A DNA stretch of 64,000 nucleotides from an uncultured Phycisphaerae bacterium (GTDB lineage: Bacteria > Planctomycetota > Phycisphaerae > UBA1845 > Fen-1342). Where the stretch lies: assembly GCA_937928595.1 (NCBI GenBank), contig CALGJV010000013.1:161693-225692 (forward strand), written 5' to 3'. Made by a program: the position numbers and the translations under genes. The notes under the pieces are model-generated. The model made no database searches and was not told the DNA's origin. It saw only the letters and a program-made list of their open reading frames with translations. Shown here one piece after another: positions 54,954 through 62,952 of this stretch; the first letter of the stretch is position 1, and every line of letters starts with the position of its first letter.

Positions 54954-56216
54954 ATGTCGCAACTACTCGCGTTGTCCCTCGCCGAGTCCGACCCCCAGGT
55001 GACCGAACTGATCCGGCGCGAGGAAGAACGGCAGCAGAACACGCTCGAGCTGATCGCGTCCGAGAATCACGTCTCCCGCGCGGTGCGGACGGCCAGCGGT
55101 TCGGTGTTCACGAACAAGTACGCCGAGGGCTATCCGGGGGCCAGATTTTACGGGGGCTGCGAGTACGTGGACGTGGTGGAGGAGCTGGCCCGCACCCGCG
55201 CTGCGGCGCTTTTTGGCGCCGAGCATGTAAATGTCCAGCCCCATGCCGGGGCCGTGGCCAACCTGGCCGTTTACCTGGCCATGCTTAATACGGGAGACCG
55301 TATTCTTGGTATGGAGCTCGACCACGGCGGACACCTTACCCACGGCAGCCCCGCCAACATCTCCGGCAAGTACTTTCAGTGTTTCAGCTATAAAGTGGAT
55401 GCGGCGAGCGGTTATCTGGATATGGAAGAAGTGAGAAAGACGGCGCTGCGCGTGCAGCCGCGCCTGATTGTGGCCGGGGCCAGCGCCTATCCCCGGATCC
55501 TTGACTTTGCTGCTTTTGCCGCCATTGCCGCCGAGGTCGGCGCCCTGCTCATGGTGGATATGGCCCATATAGCGGGGATGGTGGCTGCAGGACTCCACCC
55601 CACGCCTGTACCCCATGCCCATTTTGTGACCAGCACTACCCATAAGACGCTGCGCGGCCCCAGGGGCGGCATGATCCTCTGCCGCAGGGAGTTTGGCCGG
55701 GCCGTGGACAAAGCCGTTTTCCCCGGCGTGCAGGGAGGGCCCCTGATGCATATTATTGCTGCCAAGGCCGTAGCTTTTAAAGAAGCCCAGAGCGAGGATT
55801 TTTACCGTTACCAGGAGCAGATCCTCAAGAACGCCCGGGCTCTGGCCCTGCAGCTGAAGGAGCTTGGTTTCCATCTGGTTTCGGGAGGCACGGACAACCA
55901 CCTCGTCCTCCTGGACCTGCGCAACAAGGGGATTACGGGCCGGGAGGCGGAGCTGCTCCTTGATGATCTGGGCATTACCGCCAATAAAAACGCCATCCCC
56001 GACGACCCCCAGAACCGGTATATTACCAGCGGGATCAGGCTGGGGACGCCGGCCGTCACCTCCCGGGGGATGAAAGAGGCGGAGATGAAGCAGATCGCCT
56101 CCCTGATTAACCTTGCCCTTGAAGGTAAAGACGATCCGGTTGTGCTGGCCAGGGTCAAAAAAGAAGTGAAGCAGCTCTGCGCCGCCTTCCCCGTCTACCA
56201 GGAAATGCTGGTATAG
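54954..56216 (+). CDS. glyA: Serine hydroxymethyltransferase (apparent chimera of two genomes)
   Basis: PLP enzyme that interconverts serine and glycine with tetrahydrofolate. The 420-residue product is complete: [29 protein letters not shown], the PLP lysine Lys231 in [14 protein letters not shown], and NAIPDDP with [15 protein letters not shown]. The first 60 or so codons have the GC-rich codon use of everything upstream. From codon 64 (AGA TTT TAC ...) codon use shifts to the lower-GC style of everything downstream. The switch lies at residues 54-62, one of the most conserved parts of the family. The frame is kept, as expected when two glyA genes are joined at an identical stretch. ATG 54954 was chosen since it matches the family start; upstream frame extension is meaningless. 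Confidence 0.9.
   Translation: MSQLLALSLAESDPQVTELIRREEERQQNTLELIASENHVSRAVRTASGSVFTNKYAEGYPGARFYGGCEYVDVVEELARTRAAALFGAEHVNVQPHAGAVANLAVYLAMLNTGDRILGMELDHGGHLTHGSPANISGKYFQCFSYKVDAASGYLDMEEVRKTALRVQPRLIVAGASAYPRILDFAAFAAIAAEVGALLMVDMAHIAGMVAAGLHPTPVPHAHFVTSTTHKTLRGPRGGMILCRREFGRAVDKAVFPGVQGGPLMHIIAAKAVAFKEAQSEDFYRYQEQILKNARALALQLKELGFHLVSGGTDNHLVLLDLRNKGITGREAELLLDDLGITANKNAIPDDPQNRYITSGIRLGTPAVTSRGMKEAEMKQIASLINLALEGKDDPVVLARVKKEVKQLCAAFPVYQEMLV
55113..55142. other. Junction between two unrelated genomes inside glyA
   Basis: Left of this point all genes are GC-rich and planctomycete-like; right of it all genes are lower in GC with Firmicutes gene content and order. These bases encode [10 protein letters not shown] and are likely identical in both source genomes, so the exact point cannot be placed more closely. 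Consistent with a misassembly; recombination is the alternative. Confidence 0.8.
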
Positions 56217-56231
56217 GACAGGGTGATGGCC

Positions 56232-56678
56232 ATGCCTCAAAGAAGGCCGAGCTGGGATGAAATTTTTATGGAAAAGGCGCGGATCATGGGGAGGCGTTCC
56301 ACCTGCCTGCGGCGGCAGGTAGGAGCCGTTATCGTTGTCAACAACCGTGAGATCGCCTCTGGTTATAACGGTTCTGTCTCCGGCACGGCACACTGTGAGG
56401 CCGTTGGCTGCAAAAGGGAACAGCTTAAAATCCCGCCGGGAGAAAGGCAGGAGATCTGCCGCGCCATTCACGCGGAACAAAATGCCGTGATCCAGTGTGC
56501 TCTCACAGGCGTTATTCCCACGGGGGGCACTATTTATACAACCTGCCAGCCATGCGTGACCTGTGCCAAAATTATTGCCAATGTGGGCATAAAACGCATC
56601 GTTTACGAGGGCTCCTACCCCGACGCCCTGGCCCTGGAGATTTTAAAAGAAGCGGGGGTTGCCGTGGAGAAGTATTAA
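56232..56678 (+). CDS. comEB: dCMP deaminase family protein ComEB
   Basis: Zinc deaminase of 148 residues converting dCMP to dUMP. It begins RRPSWDEIFMEKARIMGRRS and has TCLRRQVGAVIV, the catalytic HAEQNAVIQ and the zinc cysteines in CQPCVTCAKII. A second likely zinc site is in HCEAVGCKREQ. ATG 56232 gives the usual family N-terminus; GTG 56223 and ATG 56226 are alternatives. It lies directly after glyA, a common Firmicutes order (glyA-comEB near the ATP synthase genes). Confidence 0.92.
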   Translation: MPQRRPSWDEIFMEKARIMGRRSTCLRRQVGAVIVVNNREIASGYNGSVSGTAHCEAVGCKREQLKIPPGERQEICRAIHAEQNAVIQCALTGVIPTGGTIYTTCQPCVTCAKIIANVGIKRIVYEGSYPDALALEILKEAGVAVEKY

Positions 56679-56751
56679 GGGCCTGCTTTAGCAAGGTTGC
56701 GACGGCAATTTTCAGGGAAGCGACTGCAGGGAAGAAGGGATTTAAGTTTAA

Positions 56752-57762
56752 ATGTCCGTAAAACCTCTGCCTGCCTGGAAAAAAGGCCTCGGCATCTCCC
56801 TCTTTTTAAGCGTTACAGCAGCTTTTTTTATTCTGATCTCCCATTTTGAGGAGGAAACGCTGGAAAGCCTCCTTCATCTGCGCCGGGAGTTCCTCTTTAT
56901 CGCCCTTTTGATGGTGTTTTTGCTCTGGGTGATCGAAGGGATGCGCATTAAACTGCTCGTGGGCACCCTGAGCCAGGGCAGGAAGCTCTCCCTTTTTGCC
57001 GGTATGCAGGTTTACCTGATGACCTTTTTTTTTGCCGCCGTTACCCCCTTTGCCGCGGGAGAGTGGCCGGCCCATATCTATGCCCTCAAGCTGCACGGCC
57101 TTTCCCTAGGAGAAGCTACGGCCGTTACGGTTATGCGCGCTTTTGTTACGCGGCTCTTTTTTACTGCCGCCGCCCTTTTTCTCCTCTCCTTTTTCCAGGA
57201 TCGCCCTCTTCCTGCTTTTATCAACCGGGTTTTTGTCTATGCCGTCCTTCTCTCCCTGGCTACGGTGCTGCTCCTCCTGCTGCTTATCTGGAAACCCCAC
57301 TTTTTGGAACGCCTGCTTTTAAGGTTTTCTTTTCTCGGCCAAAGCAAAAGCAGGCACGGCAAAAAAATCTATCATGCTTTACGCCGGGAATTAAACGCTT
57401 ACCGTGAGGCCACCCGTTCTCTGAACCGTTGGCAGGTCGGCGCCTTCCTGCTCGTGGGGCTGCTCACGCTGGGGTACTGGGTTTGCTTTTTCAGCATTGC
57501 TCCCGTCCTTTTAATGGGGTTAAACAGGGTTGTCCCTTATTTTCAGGCCCTGCTCTGGCAGCTTGTAATCCAGATGCTCACCGCCTATGTTCCCCTCCCC
57601 GGCGGCAGCGGCGTGGTGGAGCTGGGGCTGGCAAGGCTCTATTCCCTGTTTGTGCCGGGCTCTGTACTGGGCCTGTTCATCCTTAGCTGGCGCTTTTTTT
57701 CATACTATTTGCTCCTCTTTTTCGGCGGCTTGGTTACCCTGAACAAATTGAAGGCTTCCTAA
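56752..57762 (+). CDS. Flippase-like membrane protein, UPF0104/YbhN family
   Basis: Protein of 336 residues with about eight hydrophobic segments. Family marks are FFFAAVTPFAAGEWPAHIYA in the middle and YVPLPGGSGVVELGLARLY near the end (family pattern P-x-PGG-x-G-x-x-E). Related proteins form the flippase half of lysyl-phosphatidylglycerol synthase MprF or act in lipid or glycan transport. No synthetase domain is attached. ATG 56752 was chosen; AAGGGA lies upstream. It stands between comEB and the ATPase operon. Confidence 0.82.
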   Translation: MSVKPLPAWKKGLGISLFLSVTAAFFILISHFEEETLESLLHLRREFLFIALLMVFLLWVIEGMRIKLLVGTLSQGRKLSLFAGMQVYLMTFFFAAVTPFAAGEWPAHIYALKLHGLSLGEATAVTVMRAFVTRLFFTAAALFLLSFFQDRPLPAFINRVFVYAVLLSLATVLLLLLLIWKPHFLERLLLRFSFLGQSKSRHGKKIYHALRRELNAYREATRSLNRWQVGAFLLVGLLTLGYWVCFFSIAPVLLMGLNRVVPYFQALLWQLVIQMLTAYVPLPGGSGVVELGLARLYSLFVPGSVLGLFILSWRFFSYYLLLFFGGLVTLNKLKAS

Positions 57763-57955
57763 GCAGATCATGTGGTAGGATATGGCAGGAAATTGTGCCG
57801 GCAAATTTTAATTATTTGAAACGTCTTAGCAGGATTTTAAAAGCCCTTGTCGAATCACCAATGATGCCCTTTAGTTTCCAGAGGAATGAATCAACGGCCG
57901 GCGGAGGCGTGGCCCCGGCGCCATTTCTCTGCCCCGGGGAAAAGCAGGTGGAGCG
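57763..57955 (+). other. 193-base gap before the ATPase operon
   Basis: A/T-richer stretch with two related strings, GGCAGGAAATTGTGCCGGC near 57784 and AGCAGGATTTTAAAAGCCC near 57828. They look like members of a short intergenic repeat, though only two copies are visible. An open frame at 57795-58115 overlaps AtpZ and is not considered real. Promoters could not be assigned. Confidence 0.35.
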
Positions 57956-58165
57956 GTGTCCGGTTTTAAACCAGAGGATCTTTCCGCCCTGCTGCTGGCT
58001 GCGCGCCTGGCGCTTACCATTGTTTTGCCCGTCCTGGGGGCATTGCTGCTGGGGCGGCATCTGGGGCGCATTTACGGCGCGGAAGCCCTGTTTACCCTGG
58101 TTGCCCTGGGCGTAGCACTGGCAGGCGCCCTGGGGCAGGCCATGCGCATGCTGCTGAAAAAATAG
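57956..58165 (+). CDS. AtpZ/AtpI-like small membrane protein
   Basis: Protein of 69 residues with two hydrophobic helices (LAARLALTIVLPVLGALLLG and FTLVALGVALAGALGQAMRM) and a basic end. The size, hairpin layout and place just before ATPase genes match AtpZ/AtpI proteins, which help c-ring assembly or Mg2+ uptake in F-type ATP synthases. Here it leads a V-type operon. The GTG 57956 start has AGGTGGAG three to ten bases before. Family assignment is by context and size. Confidence 0.65.
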   Translation: MSGFKPEDLSALLLAARLALTIVLPVLGALLLGRHLGRIYGAEALFTLVALGVALAGALGQAMRMLLKK

Positions 58166-58179
58166 AGGGAGGTGAGGTT

Positions 58180-58506
58180 TTGCTTGCTGAGGTAATTAAA
58201 GAGATCAGGGAAACGGAGGGGAAAGCAGAGGAGATCCGGCGTCATGCCCAGGCTGAAGCCCGCCAGATTATCCAGGAGGCGGAGCAAAAGGCCGCGGAGC
58301 TGGTACGTCAGGGTGTGGCGGAAGGAGAGGCAAAGCGGCGGGAGATCTTCGCCGTGGCCGAAGAGGAAGCCCGGACGGCCCTTGTCCCGGTGCAAGAGCG
58401 GGCCGCTGCCGATGTGGAGCAGCTCCGGGCCGGGGCGCGGGCAAAACAGGAGGCGGCAATCAAGATGGTGATGGAGAGGATCGTGAGGACCAATGGCCAT
58501 AGCTAA
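58180..58506 (+). CDS. ntpF: V/A-type ATPase peripheral stalk subunit (G/H-like)
   Basis: Small peripheral stalk subunit of 108 residues, almost entirely coiled coil with Ala/Glu/Arg-rich heptads (AEARQIIQEAEQKAAELVRQ). It pairs with subunit E to form the stator. The start is TTG 58180, with GGGAGGTGAGG before it. The last 14 bases overlap ntpI. Names follow the Enterococcus hirae ntpFIKECGAB order. Confidence 0.85.
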   Translation: MLAEVIKEIRETEGKAEEIRRHAQAEARQIIQEAEQKAAELVRQGVAEGEAKRREIFAVAEEEARTALVPVQERAAADVEQLRAGARAKQEAAIKMVMERIVRTNGHS

Positions 58507-60439
58507 AATGAAAAAGGTTTTCCTCGTCGGTCACCAGGAGGAGAAGGATTGTACCCTTGGTCTGCTGCAGCGCATAGCCGTAATGGAGGTCAGCGATCTC
58601 CAGGGTAAAGCGGCCGATGCGGCGTTATCCGGGCTGGTGGAGGGCGACAGGGAACAGGGGGCACTGCAGGAACTGGAGGCCCGCCTGGCGGAGGTGCGTT
58701 TTGCCCTCGATTTCCTGAACCGCTATTTTCCGGCCAAAAAGGGTATGCTCAGCAGCCTGGAAGACAACCGTGCCCTTTTGACTCTGGAGGATTTTAAGGC
58801 CCAGGCTGCCGTATGGGAGCAGCAGGCCAAGGAAGTTTACGGGGAACTGCGCCGGGCCGATGAAAAACTCGTCTCTCTGCGCAATGAGGAGACGCGCCTG
58901 CAAAACCTCCGCGCTCAACTGCAGCCCCTGGAAAAGCTGGACCTGCCACTGGAGGAGCTGCGCAGCACGGCCCAGGTAGGGCTGGAGCTGGGTATCCTCC
59001 CCAGCGATGAGCTTGACCCTTTCCGGGCGGCTGTCCAGGCCGCCGCGCCGGAAGCTCTGCTGCAGGAGATATACGGGGACCGGGAAGAGACCTATCTTTT
59101 GCTGGCCTATGCGGCGAGCAGTGTGGAAGCGCTGAAAGAAGCCCTCAAACAATTCAGCTTCAGTCGGCAGGAGTTTCCTTCCCTGCGCGGCACGGCGGCG
59201 CAAAACCTGGCCCGTATCGAAGAAGAGCTGGGCGGGACAGCGGCCCGGCGTCAGGAAATTCTTTTAGAGGCCAAAAAGCAGACTGCTTGGCGCGAGCAGC
59301 TAAACTGTTACTATGATTACCTGGTAATGGAGCGGGACAAATCCCAGCTGGTGAGCCATCTGGCGCGCACGGAGAACGCTTTTGTAATGGAAGGTTGGGT
59401 CAGGGAAAAGGATCTGCCCCTGCTGGAGCATAAACTGGCGACCGTATGCCATACGGTGGTCTGCCTGGCACGGGATGCGGCAGAGGATGAAGCTTTCCCT
59501 GTGGCCCTGGAAAACCATCCTTATGTGGCTCCTTTTGAGTTTGTTACCACCCTTTACGGCACGCCCAAACCGCGCAGCATTGATCCCACTTTGCCCCTGA
59601 CGCCTTTTTTTGTGGCCTTTTTTGGAATCTGCATGTCCGATGCCGGTTACGGTCTGATTATTGCGGCGCTGGCTGCCTGGATGCTCTGGAAAGTAAAGCT
59701 GGGGACCGGAGCGCGGCGTATTTTTAAAGTAGTGTTGGCCTGCGGCGTTTCCACCGTAATTTTTGGCTCGCTCATCGGCGGGTGGTTTGGCGGGCTTGTC
59801 CCCCTGGCACCGCTGTTTTTCGATGCCCTGGCCGATCCCATGCGTATGCTTATCTACGCCCTGGCCATCGGCATTTTTCAGATCTTTACGGGCATGGGGA
59901 TTATGTTTTACCGTAAGGTTAGGGAAGGCAAGTGGCTGGATGCCGTCTATGATGAGCTTTTCTGGGTCCTTTTCCTCAGCGGGTTGATCCTCCTGGCCTT
60001 TCCCCAGACGGCCGGGCTGGCCCGTGTGCTCGCCCCTGCTGCGGGAGTGGGGCTGGTGCTGACCCAGGGGCGGACGCAGGAAGGGATCGTCAGGAAGTTC
60101 GTTTCCGGGCTCTTTTCCCTCTATAATGTGACGGGATACCTGGGCGATATCCTCTCCTATTCCCGTCTGCTCGCCCTCGGGCTTGCTACCAGCGTTATCG
60201 CCATGTCCGTGAATATGCTCTCTTTCATGCTGGGCGGCACGTTAATCGGGGCCGTCGTGATGGTGGTCATGCTGGCCTTTGGCCATCTTTTCAATATGGT
60301 GATCAACATCCTCGGCGCCTACGTGCATTCGAGCCGTTTACAGTACCTGGAGTTTTTCAACCGTTTCTTTGAAAGCGGCGGACGTCCCTTTAAGCCATTT
60401 AAGCTCAATACCAACCATGTCCATGTGACCCTCGACTAG
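58493..60439 (+). CDS. ntpI: V/A-type ATPase subunit I (a-like)
   Basis: Stator membrane subunit of 648 residues carrying the ion half-channels. The N-terminal half is cytoplasmic and rich in coiled coil. From about residue 360 there are seven to eight membrane helices (TPFFVAFFGICMSDAGYGLI). The essential arginine region is ILSYSRLLALGLATS with Arg558. GTGAGG stands before ATG 58493. It overlaps ntpF by 14 bases. Confidence 0.94.
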   Translation: MAIAKMKKVFLVGHQEEKDCTLGLLQRIAVMEVSDLQGKAADAALSGLVEGDREQGALQELEARLAEVRFALDFLNRYFPAKKGMLSSLEDNRALLTLEDFKAQAAVWEQQAKEVYGELRRADEKLVSLRNEETRLQNLRAQLQPLEKLDLPLEELRSTAQVGLELGILPSDELDPFRAAVQAAAPEALLQEIYGDREETYLLLAYAASSVEALKEALKQFSFSRQEFPSLRGTAAQNLARIEEELGGTAARRQEILLEAKKQTAWREQLNCYYDYLVMERDKSQLVSHLARTENAFVMEGWVREKDLPLLEHKLATVCHTVVCLARDAAEDEAFPVALENHPYVAPFEFVTTLYGTPKPRSIDPTLPLTPFFVAFFGICMSDAGYGLIIAALAAWMLWKVKLGTGARRIFKVVLACGVSTVIFGSLIGGWFGGLVPLAPLFFDALADPMRMLIYALAIGIFQIFTGMGIMFYRKVREGKWLDAVYDELFWVLFLSGLILLAFPQTAGLARVLAPAAGVGLVLTQGRTQEGIVRKFVSGLFSLYNVTGYLGDILSYSRLLALGLATSVIAMSVNMLSFMLGGTLIGAVVMVVMLAFGHLFNMVINILGAYVHSSRLQYLEFFNRFFESGGRPFKPFKLNTNHVHVTLD

Positions 60440-60498
60440 AGCAGGGCACTGGTAAAGAATAAAAATATCATTTTTTTATCAAAAGGAGGCAACATGCT

Positions 60499-60972
60499 AT
60501 GGAAATAGGTCTGGGGTTAGGCATTCTTGGGGCTGCAATAGCCACGCTTTTGGCGGGTATCGGTTCGGCTATCGGTATCGGCATCGCGGGGCAGTCTTCT
60601 GCCGGCGTGATCAGTGAAGATCCCGACAAGTTTGGTCTCACCATCGTGCTCACCGCTTTGCCGGGCACACAGGGCATTTACGGCCTGATCATGGGCTTCC
60701 TCATCCTCTTCCGCACGGGGATTATGGGGGGAGAGGTTTTGGCCCTGACCACACCGCAGGGTCTGGGTCTGCTCTTTGCGGCGCTGCCTATCGGTTTTGT
60801 AGGCTGGTACTCGGCTATTTTCCAGGGTAAAGCGGCGGCGGCGGGCATTCAGATGATTGCCAAACGGCCCGAGGAATTTGGTAAGGCCATGATTTACCCT
60901 GTAATGGTGGAGACCTATGCCGTCTTTGCTTTGCTCATGTCCATTATGATCTTCATGTTCCTCCCATTCTAA
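60499..60972 (+). CDS. ntpK: V/A-type ATPase subunit K (c-ring)
   Basis: Rotor ring subunit of 157 residues with four membrane helices, a tandem double hairpin. Only the second hairpin carries the ion-binding Glu (Glu138 in PVMVETYAV); the first has ALPGTQGIYG. The five Na+-ligand positions known from E. hirae NtpK are all present: Leu54, Thr57, Gln58, Gln109 and Glu138. This supports Na+ coupling. AAAGGAGGC lies ten bases before the ATG. Confidence 0.95.
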   Translation: MEIGLGLGILGAAIATLLAGIGSAIGIGIAGQSSAGVISEDPDKFGLTIVLTALPGTQGIYGLIMGFLILFRTGIMGGEVLALTTPQGLGLLFAALPIGFVGWYSAIFQGKAAAAGIQMIAKRPEEFGKAMIYPVMVETYAVFALLMSIMIFMFLPF

Positions 60973-60990
60973 GCAAGGATGTGATCAGCC

Positions 60991-61593
60991 TTGTCCGGAG
61001 CGGAAAAGCTTAAGGAAAAAATCATTGCCGAAGCTGAAGCACAGGCACAGCGGGTTTTGCAGGAAGCACGGCAGCGTGCCGCGGCCATTGTCGCCCGCGG
61101 CGAAAAAGAAGGGGCTGCCCGCCGCGACTCCCTTATTGCTCAGGCCCGGGAGCAGGCGGAAGAGAAAAAGCGCCGCGCCCTTACCATTGCCGAGCTCGAG
61201 GCCCGCAAACAGATCCTGGCTGCCAAGGAGGAATTGATTGAAGATACCTTTAATCAAGCCCTGGCCCGCCTGCAGTCACTGGAACGCAGGGAATACCAGG
61301 AACTGCTCTTTCCCATGATCCTGGCGGCGGCGCAGCACGGCGATGAGGAGATCATCGTCTCACCGGGCCGGCAGGATTGTTTTGATGGTCCTTTTCTTGA
61401 CAGGTTAAACGAAGCCCTGCGCCGTCAGGGCAAAAAAGGCCAGCTTACCCTGGCTGCGGAAACACGACCGCTGCAGGGAGGTTTTGTCCTGCGTGCCGGC
61501 GAAGTGGAGATCAACAATTCTTTCGATTCCCTTTTGCGCATGCAGCGTGACCTGCTGGAACCGGCCGTGGCGGAGATGCTTTTTACTGAATAA
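60991..61593 (+). CDS. ntpE: V/A-type ATPase peripheral stalk subunit E
   Basis: Stator subunit of 200 residues. The N-terminal half is a long charged helix (KLKEKIIAEAEAQAQRVLQE...). The C-terminal domain contains GGFVLRAGEVEINNSFDSLL, typical of subunit E. The start is TTG 60991; AAGGA lies 11 bases before it. The next gene follows closely. Confidence 0.92.
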   Translation: MSGAEKLKEKIIAEAEAQAQRVLQEARQRAAAIVARGEKEGAARRDSLIAQAREQAEEKKRRALTIAELEARKQILAAKEELIEDTFNQALARLQSLERREYQELLFPMILAAAQHGDEEIIVSPGRQDCFDGPFLDRLNEALRRQGKKGQLTLAAETRPLQGGFVLRAGEVEINNSFDSLLRMQRDLLEPAVAEMLFTE

Positions 61594-61629
61594 TTTATGA
61601 CCTCTAAACAGAGAGGAGGCCGGGTAATT

Positions 61630-62631
61630 TTGGACAATGACCGGTACGCTTATGCTGTAGGCAGGGTGCGGGCCATGGAAACGAGCCTGCTGGACCGGAG
61701 CAAAATTGAGCGTATGGTGGAAGCGGCCAGTGCCGAAGAAGCTCTCAAGGTCCTGGGGGAAAGCGACTATGGGGAATATGTCGCCACCCTGAACAGCGTT
61801 TACGCCTACGAGGCCATGCTCGACCAGGTGTTGCACCGTGTCTACAGGGAGCTGCGCCGTTTCGCCCCCGATCCGGAGCTGATTGGCCTCTTTGCCTGCA
61901 GGTATGACTACCATAATCTCAAAGTCCTTTTTAAGGCCCATAAATTGGGTGAGGAGCGGGATGAGCTCCTGGTCAGGGATGTGGGCAACCTGCCCCTGGC
62001 TGTGCTGCAGCGGGCTGTTTATGACGAGGATTATCGCAGCCTGCCCCGGGCCATGCGCGACGCGGCCAAGCAGATCGCCGAAGCGCTGCGCCTGGATGCC
62101 AGTCCCCAGCTTATTGACCTGCTCCTCGACCGTGCCATGTTTACGGAGATGGTGGAGCTAAGCCGTGAATTTGATCTCCCTTTTCTGCATGATTACCTTA
62201 CTTTTCAAATTGACCTGTTAAACGTGAAGACATACCTGCGGGTCAAGCGCGCCAATCTCTCCCGGGAATTCCTGGAGCAAGCCCTTTTGCCCCTGGGCAG
62301 GCTGGATCTGACCAGGCTGGTGCAGCTGGCCGATCCCCCGGAGATGCTGGTGGACCGCCTCCTTTCCAGTAGTTATGCCCGTTTTATCGAAGAGGCGGTG
62401 CAGTCTTTCCAGAAGACCGAAACTTTGACCCGTTATGAAAAACTGGTGGACGATTTTTTGCTGGAGCATGTTAAAAAGGCCAAATATGTAACATTCGGGC
62501 CTGAACCGCTGATAGCTTTTATCTTGGCTAAAGAAAACGAAGTGAAGCTGATTCGTATTATTATGGTCGGCAAGATCAACGGGCTTCCTGTGGCGGAGAT
62601 CAAGGAGAGGTTGCGTGATGTCTATGTATAA
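61630..62631 (+). CDS. ntpC: V/A-type ATPase subunit C (d-like)
   Basis: Links the central stalk to the K ring. The protein has 333 residues, all-helical, with DNDRYAYAVGRVRAMETSLL at the start, FACRYDYHNLKVLFKAHKLG, and ILAKENEVKLIRIIMVGKIN near the end. TTG 61630 was chosen over ATG 61597 because AGAGGAGG lies ten bases before the TTG and family members start near DNDRYAYA. It overlaps the next gene by 14 bases. Confidence 0.93.
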   Translation: MDNDRYAYAVGRVRAMETSLLDRSKIERMVEAASAEEALKVLGESDYGEYVATLNSVYAYEAMLDQVLHRVYRELRRFAPDPELIGLFACRYDYHNLKVLFKAHKLGEERDELLVRDVGNLPLAVLQRAVYDEDYRSLPRAMRDAAKQIAEALRLDASPQLIDLLLDRAMFTEMVELSREFDLPFLHDYLTFQIDLLNVKTYLRVKRANLSREFLEQALLPLGRLDLTRLVQLADPPEMLVDRLLSSSYARFIEEAVQSFQKTETLTRYEKLVDDFLLEHVKKAKYVTFGPEPLIAFILAKENEVKLIRIIMVGKINGLPVAEIKERLRDVYV

Positions 62632-62950
62632 AATGGCGGTAATCGGTGATAAGGACTCCATCCTCGGGTTTAAAGCCCTGGGAGTGGCCACTTACCCCGT
62701 AAGGGGCGAGGAGGAGACGCCCCGTGTGCTCAGCAGGGTCGCCCGCGAAAATTACGCGGTGATCTGTATCACCGAAAACGTGGCCGGGCAGGTGCTGCCG
62801 CAGCTGGAAGAACTGAACAAGAAGTTGTTGCCGGCCATCCTTTTCATACCGAACAACCAGGGTACCCTGGGTCTGGGGATGGAACAGATCCGCAGGAATG
62901 CGGAGAAGGCCATCGGCGCTGATATCTTATTTGGGAAAGAGGGTAGTTAG
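62618..62950 (+). CDS. ntpG: V/A-type ATPase subunit F
   Basis: Central stalk subunit of 110 residues with the CheY-like fold: [20 protein letters not shown] at the start, [12 protein letters not shown] in the middle, and [20 protein letters not shown]. It corresponds to NtpG of E. hirae. The start is ATG 62618, with ATG 62624 possible. It is three bases before ntpA. Confidence 0.93.
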   Translation: MSMYKMAVIGDKDSILGFKALGVATYPVRGEEETPRVLSRVARENYAVICITENVAGQVLPQLEELNKKLLPAILFIPNNQGTLGLGMEQIRRNAEKAIGADILFGKEGS

Positions 62951-62952
62951 CT

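Noticed and set aside
55113..55142. Horizontal transfer of a V-ATPase block into a planctomycete
   Set aside because: Possible, but a switch exactly within a conserved codon stretch of glyA, with unrelated genes on each side to the window end and no mobile element, fits misassembly better.
57795..58115. 106-residue open frame before the ATPase operon
   Set aside because: Overlaps the AtpZ-like gene, is Trp/Cys/Pro-rich and has no ribosome-binding site.
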